A stretch of DNA of 64,000 bases, from positions 186,001 to 250,000 of the forward strand of contig JAQJVL010000328.1 of NCBI GenBank assembly GCA_035578905.1, read 5' to 3'. The translations under genes and the position numbers were made by a program. Origin of the DNA: Stictocephala bisonia (taxonomy: Eukaryota > Arthropoda > Insecta > Hemiptera > Membracidae). This document shows, piece after piece, positions 1 to 9,796 of the stretch (the first letter of the stretch is position 1; each line of letters begins with the position of its first letter). A model generated the notes under the pieces. It ran no database searches, was not told the DNA's origin, and worked only from the letters and a program-made list of their open reading frames with translations.

Positions 1-770
1 ACCACTGTACGTGTATGGGCTGGCGGGTGCGTTAGATAATGAATCATCTTACTGTCTCTAAGTAGAGAATTTTAAATTCTGTTGGCACTCTTATACTAAA
101 TAATGGAGGATATTTTAAATTGAACAATATTACAGTCCACTAATAGGGTGGGTTGGCTGGGTCAATACTACCTTACTTGTACGTGAGATGTAAGCCAGCC
201 GCAAAGCTAGCAATTCATTTTTTTTATTGTTGCCACATTTCTGCTTGTATGGCAGAAATTAAGATATGTCGTCTTACATTGTACGACATATCTTATTCAA
301 TATTTTAGTTTTTAGTTCAAGCTGTTTTCATTTAAGAATTCAAATATATTATTAGGCACATCAAATTCTTCTAGCAAGTTTCAAACGGGTAACACTCAAT
401 AAAGCTGTACAGGACAAGCAGAGACGAAAGTGTCTTTATCAGTGCAACATAACCATATACGCTTACAACTGATCTTTATTCATGAAACAACAAAACATTT
501 TTAAAAATTGGAGCTAAACTAACTTGAACAAGTAATGAACCTAAATACTGCAAAGTCGACATGCACAGACCTAAAAAAGTGCTCTGACTCTTTACTTTTT
601 AAAAATAATTATGTAGGTCTACGATTTTACAGATAAATTAGAATTAATAATTAAACTTATTTTAAATCTCTTACATAAATTCAAAAATATTAAAATTAGG
701 TATAAAAGTTAAGTAAGCATATGTTTGATAGGCTATTGGAACAGAAGAGAGCTATTAGCTATGTGTGATC
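1..770. other. AT-rich gene-free segment with relics of a 36-bp minisatellite motif
   Basis: No coding potential is seen on either strand. On the minus strand, positions 1-30 and 135-190 resemble the 36-bp unit that is amplified at 31375-32046: a GACCCACC-type C-rich core next to TACACGTACAGTGG. The rest is AT-rich, with short inverted stretches only (for example the TATGTCG/CGACATA pair near 265-292). It is probably intron or 3' flank of the minus-strand phosphatase gene, which is an inference. Confidence 0.5.
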
Positions 771-1340
771 TAAGTGGACGCTCTTTTTACCGGCCACTAC
801 AGGACCGAAACCCCAGCTGGATAGCTGTTTGGCCGGTTAATCCAAAGTATGTGGAAATTACAGTAACCACTTAATTTCCGTGAAGGTTACGTCACGGAGG
901 GTTACTGTGATAATGCTTGTGAAACCTCAGATAATGATACAGTACTGGTACCTTACATAAACAAAATTTAAGTATGTACAGTATAATCTTGATAATCCGA
1001 CATTTACTAGTCCGACGCCACATCAGATGACGTCACTACGCCAAAAGGGCGTTGGCCGCGGGCTTTTGTCTGTACAATGGTTCCTGGAAACGCTGTTGTG
1101 ACAGGTACTTCCCTTGCCTGCCATCTGTCTGACTCACGCCACAATTCATTTTGCTGTGAGCATAGGCCTACTCAACTGTATTTATTTGCTTTTCTGTTCC
1201 CGTCTTGTTATACTGTATTGTTTAAATTTTGATACTGCCATTGTGTTTGTGTGTTTAAGTTGTTAAGTATTAGTTGTCGTTGTTGTTTGTGTTGTTATTT
1301 TGTTTTGTTTACTGTACATATTGTTTTGTTGTGTGTACTA

Positions 1341-3829
1341 ATGGCGAGCACAAGTGGAACTGCATCTAAACGTAAGCATAAAACTTTAACACTTAGTGAT
1401 AAATGGGAAATTATTAAAAGATACGACCGTGGTGAAACCCCAACTTCCATTTGTAAAATTTTTTATATTGGTCGAGCTACTGTATATGACATTCATAAAA
1501 ATAGGGTTAAAATAGAAAACTTTATGAAAACTGTGGAAGACGATTCTAAAAGAAAAACCCTACGCATGAGTGAATGCCCTCAAGTTGAGGAAGCCCTGTA
1601 AGCTTGGTTCAAGCAACAAAGAAGCAGACATGCTCCCATTTCGGGTGATATTTTAAAGCAGAAAGCTCAGTTTTTTTATCGAGAAATAACCAAAAAAGAT
1701 GATTTCCGGTCTAGCGATGGTTGGTTGGATAACTTTAAGAAGCGGCATGGCATACGTTTCTTGCAAATGAGTGGAGAAAAATTATCAGCTGACGACAGTG
1801 AAGTATCACAATTTATTGAGATATTAAATGCCAAAATAATTGAACTTGGCCTCTCACCAGAACAACTGTATAATGCAGATGAAACGGGCTTAAACTGGCG
1901 GCAACTCCCGACAAAAACATTTGTAACGGAGGAAGAAAAAAAAGTTTCAGGAAGGAAACTCCAAAAAGAGCGTATCACGTTAATGGTGTGTGCAAATGCT
2001 GCTGGGAGCCATGCACTAAAACTCTTAGCAGTAGGTAAATCAAAGTCCCCACGGGCATTCAAGAACATAAAAGCTGAATCACTTCCAGTGACATACATGC
2101 ACCAAAACCGAGCATGGGTCACTAAAGAAGTATTTTTAGACTGGTTTTTAAACAATTCTGTACCTCAAGTCAAAGAACACTTAACTCTTTCGCTTCCGAC
2201 GTCCGATATATCGGACGTCATGGTTTTTTCGAAAACTTCCAACGTCCGATATATGGGACGTCCGCGGAAAATTTTTTTTCAGTTACTTAAATTCGTCCGA
2301 TTATCATGAAACTATAGCAACGTATGCATAAACATACAGGTTACACTAGAAATTAGGTTTTATCGTCTTTGGAATAATAACTTTAATTTTAGGCATCTTT
2401 GAATTTGAACGTCTGTGACTTACAACTTGAGTTGTTGTTCTGAATCAGTAGTTTACTGCTAACCTTTAGCATATGTGTCCGTTTGATGTTAGCTGTGTTG
2501 CGTATTACTTTTAGTTGTTTTTAGAGTGTTTTATTTATTTCATAATTAGTATTTGCTTCTTTATAGTTTGTTTAGTGTTTATATCGAAGTGTAAATATGA
2601 GTAACGGTAGACGAAAACGAGAACGATCGCCCATTAGCGTTGAAATTGGGTGAAAATTCCAAACAACATGTTCATAAAAAAAATTCTACAACAGACATTT
2701 TTAAAGGTAAGACCATACAAATTTGTAAGCATGTTAGCAACAAGATTATGTTTAAAATGTATATCTTGAAAATGTTCTAAGATTTTTTTTGTGCACTGTA
2801 GGTTAGTTCAAACTACAAAAATAAAAAAAATTAAAAATTATTTATACATGTATATACATATAAATAAACATTTTTTTAACTAATAAATATTACTTTATCA
2901 ATTATATTTATAGAGAATTTAATGACAAAAAAAACAAAACAAAAATCATTCAATTCCATTCATAAATAAAAAATATATAGCATATTTCTTAAAACTATGC
3001 ATTTTCACCAAAAAGGACCTTGGAAGTCTTCGCAAATACCACATAACGGACGTCGGAAGCGAAAGGGTTAAAAAAGAAAAATTTGCCTTTAAAGGCGCTT
3101 TTACTGCTAGATAATGCTCCAGGACATCCGAACAAGGAAGAGTTGAAGGTTAAGACAGCTGATGGGTTCATAGAGGCTTTGTATTTGCCTAAGAATACCA
3201 CAGCACTGATACAGCCTATGGACCAAAATGTTATAAAGACTTTGAAAGCTCATTACAAGAAGCGCCTACTAATTGATATTGTCAGCAAACCTGACGGTGA
3301 CATTACAACGATATTGAAACAATTTAATATCAAGGATGCAATAGTAAATGCAGCATTGGCATGGCGTCAAGTAAAACCTGTAACTTTAATTAAATCTTGG
3401 GAAAAGGTTTGACCCAATAACCCGCTCCTTCCAAACAAAGGCAACATAACTAGTGAACATGAAGATAACATTACAATTACAGAGGAAACGCTTACACTTT
3501 GTGATGAACTTGATATTGTTGGAGAATCTGCAGAAGACTTGTGAAGATGGGTATTAGATGACAATCTTGGTTGTGAACTGACGGAAGAGGAGATAATCGA
3601 GGAAGTTACGACCACAACAGACGACTGCCCCACTGAAGACGACGCTATGAAGATTCAAAGCACAATCACTAATGATGAAGCTATTTTGGCTGCAAATACG
3701 TTGATATATTGGTGTGAGGAGAAGGGACTTGACTATGAGAACATTTTATTGTTAAAAAATATTCAAGAAAAGGCCATGACAGACTGTTTACGTAGGAAGA
3801 AACAAAAAACTATTACACATTTTTTTTAA
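1341..3829 (+). pseudogene. Tigger-type (CENP-B/DDE_1) transposase, inactivated
   Basis: The ATG at 1341 opens an N-terminal psq-like helix-turn-helix (KRKHKTLTLSDKWEIIKRYD). A CENP-B-type HTH follows (FKQQRSRHAPISG, then SDGWLDNFKKRHGI) and then a DDE_1 catalytic core. The three acidic residues are visible in YNADETGLNW, LLLDNAPGHP and QPMDQNVI, a DDD triad as in Tigger/pogo. The end is a basic stretch, RRKKQKTITHFF. Damage: an in-frame TAA near 1599, a TGA after SWEKV near 3412, a TGA near 3542, and an 883-bp insertion at 2185-3067 between the first and second catalytic aspartates. The reading frame is otherwise continuous across the insert. In the living family the enzyme cuts and pastes the element at TA sites. 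This copy cannot make it. Confidence 0.92.
2185..3067. mobile_element. piggyBac-like non-autonomous element in a TTAA site
   Basis: An 883-bp insert is bounded by TTAA at 2181-2184 and 3068-3071. Its ends are inverted repeats starting CYCTTTCGCTTCCGACGTCC, and weaker similarity continues to about 65 bp (ACTTCCAA...GTCC). TTAA duplication with C-rich termini is the signature of the piggyBac superfamily. The left end also holds a perfect 22-bp palindrome at 2198-2219 centred on ATAT. A short start-like reading frame at 2597 (MSNGRRKRERSPISVEIG, then a stop) may be the remnant of a parent gene. No transposase is present, so mobility would depend on another copy. Confidence 0.85.
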
Positions 3830-4476
3830 AAGTAAATACTCTACACAAATGTGAGTACGTACACAATGTTTTTATAAAATTACATACCAACAATTAATTA
3901 AATGATGAGATGAATTTGAAAATGTTTACCTGTACAGTACTGTACACTTAATACTGTATATAATAAACCTTACTGTGTTACTGTACAAATGTTGTATAAT
4001 TTCTTTGCTTACATTTATTCAATTGTGTTGTCAGCCTCATTTTATCACGGCTGATAGCGCGGAAATTCTAAGAAGGGTGTACGTAGTGCATTCAGTTTAT
4101 CTTAGAAATCATAATTCTCGTCAATTACAATAGACATTTGGTAATCCGACGTTTTTGTTAATCCGACACACCATCGGTCCCTGAACTGTCGGATTATCAA
4201 GATTATACTGTATTACTATTTTCTATTATGTGTTGTGTACTATTGTACTACATATTTTAAGGACATTGTATTGTAAACATTTCACAGTGTAATACAGCTT
4301 CTGTGAATAAATAGTATATTATATACAATACTGTACAATGCATAAGACACTTCGCTCAACTGACTAGATTGAAGTAAATAAACCCAAAATATCCGAGTGT
4401 GTGGCGACCTGTCTGTGACTCATTGTTTGTAATTAGCGGCCGGTAGATTTGAGGCCGGTTAAGAGAGTGTCTACTT

Positions 4477-5108
4477 AACCCTCCGTTGGTTGTGAACAGT
4501 TTTAAGTTCTGGGTTTGGGATTTTCAATTAATAATTATTTATTTTATACTAATTTATAAAATAAATATTTTATTTAAAATTATTTATAATTTTTATTTTA
4601 TAATTAAAATCCTGAAACTGCCTCCAATCAGGTTGGGTTTTCGACCAGTCCAAATCCCAAACACAGGTGTTTTACTCTTTAATGTATTTTTTTTCCAGGG
4701 AAAGACTATTTATATTAGCCTGGTCTGTAGTTTCATTTGTGACTACTTAAATAACTAAGTTCAAGTGTCCATTTCCAATTGAATTAATCTTGTTAATAGT
4801 TATTTTGCAATATTTTTCTGTTTATCTGAGTCCTGAAGTACAATCTTGAAACAAAAAGCATTTCTTGACTGTTTAAAACATGATATCAAGACAAGTGGAG
4901 GTTTTTCTTAATCCGTGAATGTAGTTCCATGTATAACTTTCTATCAGTACTAAAATCCTGGCATTGAACTATTTCTGCTCCTGATAGTTACTTTATCCTT
5001 TTGCCACTTGTTAATTTAAGTAAAAACATGTTATTATATTTTATACGATTAGTTTTTGATACTTTTGTTTTAGTAAACCATTTTTATCTGGTAGAAGACT
5101 GAGTAAAA
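4477..5108. other. AT-rich stretch without recognised features
   Basis: I see no exon, transposon end or tandem repeat here. The open frame of about 90 codons at 4486-4758 is Ile/Phe/Leu/Tyr-rich, as expected from translating AT-rich DNA, and has no splice context. Confidence 0.5.
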
Positions 5109-5111
5109 AAA

Positions 5112-5345
5112 ATGGCTGAGCCGGTAGACAAGTGGTGTAAGGCATCAGGACCTTGAGCCTGGGTTGAGATAGCGCTGGTTCGAATCCGCCCTAGACTAGA
5201 ATATTTAAAAGTAATAATCACCTTGTACTGTACTGGTTCGCCCCCTTACTCTGTCTGAATAAGTTCCTTGCATAATAGAGCAATAGTCTATGGGGAATGG
5301 GCAGAGTAAGGTTAAGAGGGAGGTCGGCCTCTCCTTTTCTTAAAC
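5112..5345 (+). mobile_element. tRNA-derived SINE
   Basis: The head resembles a class II tRNA gene: an A-box-like TGGCTGAGCCGG (from 5113) and a perfect B-box GGTTCGAATCC (5177-5187). These form an internal RNA polymerase III promoter. A tRNA-unrelated body of about 150 bp follows and ends in TTTTCTTAAACAAAAAAAG, a plausible poly-A-type tail. It lies antisense within the presumed phosphatase transcription unit. It is not a functional tRNA gene, because the arms do not close into a cloverleaf. Confidence 0.8.
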
Positions 5346-6660
5346 AAAAAAAGACACTGTGTGTGAGCAAAATGTTTTTTCAAGGGTCTACTTTGTATTT
5401 TACCCTTTAGCCTCATAAGAACAAGCGTGGTTTGGTTCAAGATTTTTTATGCAAACTGACTTATAACTAGGCTTTTTCATAATTCATTTTATAATGTCAG
5501 TTGTAGCTAAAATAATTTGAATTTTTTCTAAGCAAAAATACTTTTAAGCCGTTTCTATCCAAACTGAAATGAATAGTCCATTTAACCCTCTTTCTTCTTA
5601 AGAAGTTGCAGTTTCAAATCATGCCTTAAACAGCCGACCTGTCAATATGTCTTCTGTTTTTCGGTTTTTCTACCTGCATTATACTCCATAACCAAAAATA
5701 AGAAGCATTAAATATAATTTAAGGGTACAAATTGTTCTTCTTGCCTTCCTGGGAAATGGAATTTAGACAATTGTCTTAAACAAACATTTCACTTAAACAG
5801 ACTTGACTTCAAATGCTAGTATCCTTTCTCGATTCATTGATGATATTGACTCTACTTTTGGAGTTGAAATCCTTCTTTTTGAGGATGACATCAAAAGTTT
5901 TCTAAAAATAACTCCAGTTCTGATCAACACAGCTTTAGTTTGCTCTTTTCCAAATAAAACAATTTGCTTTGCTTCAAATATGCTGTGAGAACGTTAAGAA
6001 CACTTGGCTTTTACAAGTTTGCTTTTGACATCAATTTCGATCATACAAAATTGACAAATACAAAGATTTGGGAATGATTTCCACACTTTTTCACACTGGA
6101 GTATGTATTCAACATGTTGATTCTCTAATCTAGGATTTATCCTTCCTATTACCTGTGGAAATCTATCTATGTTGTTTTGCTGGTACTTTACAAGGCTTGA
6201 GGTACTTCTCTCTTGAAATGACATTCCTCTGTTTGGCCCCCTATCGGCGAGAACTCATCACTTTGAAAAATCCAGCATCACTTTTCAGTGATTGACTCTA
6301 GAAACAGTATTCACTATATGGATGCATCAATAGCTGATTATCACGACAGTACAGGTGGGTGGCTGAGTGTATCCTCACCACCTGACAAACATGGATGAGG
6401 CATCACATTACCATCTGTTTATGGATGTTTGGGTCCTAATGTAGAGCCCCATCTTGCCTTTTACTAACAATGACCTTTACTTGTAACGCTGAAATGATCC
6501 ACCCATCTACCCATACGGTAGTGATGAGTAGAGATGTTATATTGGAATATGTTTTACGAGTTACATATTTGATCATTATCAACAATAACAAATGATTATA
6601 GCCATCTTTTATAAAAGCCTTGGTGCCGATCATATCTGTAAACTTGTAAAGTTGCCTTAC
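5346..6660. other. Presumed intron, no further feature supported
   Basis: This follows the 6661 donor on the minus strand, so it should be intronic. I looked for the next expected PP2C exon (an SGTTA motif followed by a GDS motif) and did not find it here or further left, so that exon lies outside the window. A minus-strand open frame at 5994-6224 has no recognisable motif and I leave it uncalled. Confidence 0.5.
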
Positions 6661-6849
6661 CTCTCTTTGTGCCTTGATGGAGAAACTGTCATCAGTTTTG
6701 ATACAAGCGTCTCGGAGAGCTCTGACGGGGTTATCTGGATAGAACGGGCTCTCGGCCAGGTACTGATGTAGGTGTGACACACTGTAGATGGCAGCATCAG
6801 TCCCATTGTGACCATCGAACACACCGTAGTAGCTGGCCGGCCCCTGGCC
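6661..6849 (-). CDS. PPM/PP2C-type protein phosphatase, internal exon (PPM1E/PPM1F-like)
   Basis: This 189-bp exon (63 codons, phase 0 at both ends) encodes the metal-binding motif YYGVFDGHNGTDAA near its start and ends KTDDSFSIKAQRE. PPM-family phosphatases remove phosphate from Ser/Thr using two Mn2+/Mg2+ ions; the aspartate and glycine of VFDGHNG bind metal. The layout (VFDGHxGxDAAxY, then an ALRxAxxxTDxxF block and KAxRE) is closest to what I know of PPM1E/PPM1F, the CaM-kinase phosphatase branch. The acceptor is a pyrimidine-rich tract ending TTCAG (minus strand) and the donor is GAG|GTAAGG, both strong. Open frame continuing past 6661 reads into the intron. The upstream exon is at 16311-16522; the downstream exon is outside the window. 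Confidence 0.85.
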
Positions 6850-9796
6850 CTGAACAAAATTGTACAACTTTACTTTAGGGCAACACTTAAAGTAGCAATA
6901 TATATACATGTTAAAAGAAGTGATCAAAATCATTTGACATTCAGAGTTCTGTAAGTGTAATTTCAGACGTTTGGAACTACTGACTTTGCCTTGCCTCTAT
7001 ATCTTTAATCTGACCAAACAAGATGCACTTGGTTTTCAGAAGGATGACCATCAGTTTGTAAAAAGGTCAGAAACAAGTATAAAACCCAATAACACAAAAC
7101 GGGTCTTCTCAAATTAACTTTCGAAAATAGGGTACTCTGTTGCAAAAGAAAATTCATGATCAGTTACAGAGGAAATAAAATAAAACAAAAAGAAGGAACT
7201 CAACTGTGCTAAACTTCCTTATTTAAATGTTTTTTTTTTTTTATTATTACTAAACAGCAAAGTATTTGACGAAACGTCATTAACTCATTAGTGACCTGGC
7301 TTCCCAATATCTACAATATAAATTATTTTTTGTTAATTTTGATCAGTTCTTAATATGGTCTTTGTCCATAAGATCAGATGAATTACATAACATACAATTT
7401 GGATTTCCATATATTCTGAAGCGATGAAGATACTTTCCAAGGTAATCATGTCCCGTTTTCAGACGAAAAGTAGCTACAGCATTTTTTTCTTGGGAAATCT
7501 GGATATCATTTAAATTTTTCCATAATTTGTTTTTTATTTTGTTGTTTAAAGTAATTTAGAAATTATTTTTTATAGAATATTTAATTTTGTTTTTTGCTTG
7601 GTAGAAAGGGGTTGTGTTGTTTTGATGGGGTGCATTTTTGTTGTTCCTTGTTTAACTAGTTTGTCAGCTAATTCATTTCGTTTGATTGACAACCTTTTAT
7701 TAAATAAATACATATTACATGAAATGGCCCTTTACATTAGATTGTTTCATATACATTTCAAACGGGTGATTTTCAATTATAGTCTTTAAATTTATATAGT
7801 GTAACATTGATTTCATAATTGTCCAACCCATTAACTGTTCTTTTTTCCCAATATTATATACTAATAAAAAATCAACACCAAGCACTTTCACCACCTCGAC
7901 ACTTAAATTAATAAAACTAATAACAATAAAATCTTAAACTTAATAATATGATAACATACAAAATATAATAAAATGTAATCATGTGTGGCATACCATGCTA
8001 TATAAACCAATAAAATATAGTTATAAAATCAACAACAATAATACAAAATCTATACATTAAATAACAACAATTTAAAATTCTAATAAGAAACTGGTCATTT
8101 TGTTTTAAAATTGTGCAAGTTATGTTCATTAAAATGACAAATAATTATTTTAATTCACATAAATTACAATGTTAGAAAATAAAATTTCTATTTTGATCAT
8201 TTAAGTTTTTAATAAATGTTCTGCATTCCATTTTTGTGTTATTACAAATCGCTTCAATTACTGATTTAGAGTCACAAAATAAGACAATGTTTTTAGGCTA
8301 TATATATTCATGTACTAATTTATTTACAGCTAGTTTTATTGCAGCTATTTCACCATAAAAGGTAGTTTTAGACGAATCAAGTGTTTGATAGTGTGAAAAT
8401 TGTTAGGAAAAACTCCAGCATCAACCGAAGATTGCTGGGTTAGTTTTGAACCATCTGTATAAATATGAGTTCATAAAGGTTTTGAATAATTTTAATCTAT
8501 TGTCTCCATACTTAGTTTTTTAGTGGTTCAAAGTTTAGGTCAGATTTTTTGGTAGTTTTGTTAAGTTTAAGTTGAATTGTATGCTATTAATTTCAATTGG
8601 GTTTTCAGGAATCAAAAAGCATTCTGCTAGAAAAGATAAATTATAAGTCATTTGGCATTGATGTATTTTTTTAACTAAACCATCTTGAGTTTTAAGCTTT
8701 TCAACTGAGTTTGAAGGATTTTTCCAAAACGTATTATTAGATAGTGCCTTTTCTTGAATAATCATTCCTATTGGCATGTGCTTTGTTAAAGCTAGTATTG
8801 CATTAATGGGTGTAGTTTTAATTGCTCCTGTAATTAGCCTTAATGCTTGGTTTTGAATACATTCAAGCTTATTTAATTGTGTTTGATTAGCAATTATAAG
8901 TACTTTATGGCAGTATGTTAAATTAGGTTGTATATATAGTTTGTATGTTTTATTTAATGTTACTTCCCCATTTACTACCACATAATCTTTTCAAAATATT
9001 GAGTTTTTTTTCTAGTTTTTGCTGTTACATTTTCAATTTGACTTTTCCAACTTAATTTATTATAAAATACTACACCAAGATATTACTGCTTTCTTTCTGA
9101 TCAAGGATTTTATCATTAAATTTGAGTTGTGGATGTATTGGTTCATGGCAGAGGGAAAAAGATTGGAAGTAAGTTTTGTCAATATTGACTGGCATACCAT
9201 TTTCATTGCTCCATTTATACAATTGTAAAAATCTCATTGAGGATTATTTCAGTTTTATTTTTTGCGTTGTATTTAGATGTTTCTATCCACATAACTACAT
9301 CATCTGCGTACATGAGAATGTTAATGCCCTTAACAGATTTTAGTGAGTTTCCAAAGTCATTTATATATATTGAACAATGTACAACTAGTTACAGTACCTT
9401 GGGGAAGACCTGTTTGTAATATATTTTATTGTGATAAAGCTTGACCATACTTAACACGAATACAACGTTGTGATAAGAATTGTTGGACCCATCGTAACAT
9501 ACAATATTTTACACCAATATTTACCATCTTTTTTGGTAAGTGTTCTCTCCATATAGAATCATAAGCACATTTGAAATCAACAATGACTACAGATAGTATA
9601 TTACTTCTGTTAATGCTGTTCTTGATGTGCTAACTGAGTGTTACTACGTAGTACAACATGTTACTAACATGTTGGTTTGTAGATCTATGATAGCGGAAAC
9701 CAGCTTGTGAGTGAGATAGTAGGGAGTGTTCTTCAAGGAACCAATTAACTCCTTTATTGATCATTATGTCAATTTTTGATCATTATTTCCATTATC

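Larger units (their letters stand above)
979..4210 (+). mobile_element. Tigger/pogo-type DNA transposon with TA duplication
   Basis: The terminal inverted repeats match perfectly over 23 bp (979-1001 against 4188-4210). They begin CAGTATAATCTTG and contain AATCCGAC, which recurs just inside both ends. TA dinucleotides flank both ends (977-978, 4211-4212), the target duplication of the pogo/Tigger branch of Tc1/mariner. The element encodes one plus-strand CENP-B/Tigger-like transposase (1341-3829), now broken by stops and by an inserted piggyBac-like element (2185-3067). Without that insert it would be about 2.35 kb, typical for Tigger. Confidence 0.93.
773..4474. mobile_element. Putative TA-flanked DNA transposon, host of the Tigger insertion
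   Basis: The left end at 773 and the reverse complement of the right end at 4474 share an imperfect inverted repeat of about 23 bp (AGTRGACRCTCTYTT, then ACCGGCC), each next to a TA dinucleotide (771-772 and 4475-4476). Removing the Tigger at 979-4210 leaves about 470 bp, which fits a non-autonomous Tc1/mariner-type MITE. Internal GGCCGGTT and GTTACGTCACGG stretches are repeated in it. No transposase belongs to this layer. The call rests on the inverted termini alone. Confidence 0.5.

Noticed and set aside
5112..5190. tRNA gene
   Set aside because: A- and B-boxes are present but no acceptor stem or anticodon arm closes; it is a SINE head.
5994..6224. 76-codon minus-strand frame near the phosphatase exon
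   Set aside because: Does not contain the next expected PP2C motifs and lacks convincing splice sites; probably chance or an old repeat.
6436..6933. 165-codon minus-strand frame as one protein
   Set aside because: Only 6661-6849 is exon; sequence beyond the GTAAGG donor and before the CAG acceptor is intron.
9019..9419. Plus-strand open frames
   Set aside because: Antisense of the LINE reverse transcriptase; the minus strand contains the YADD motif.
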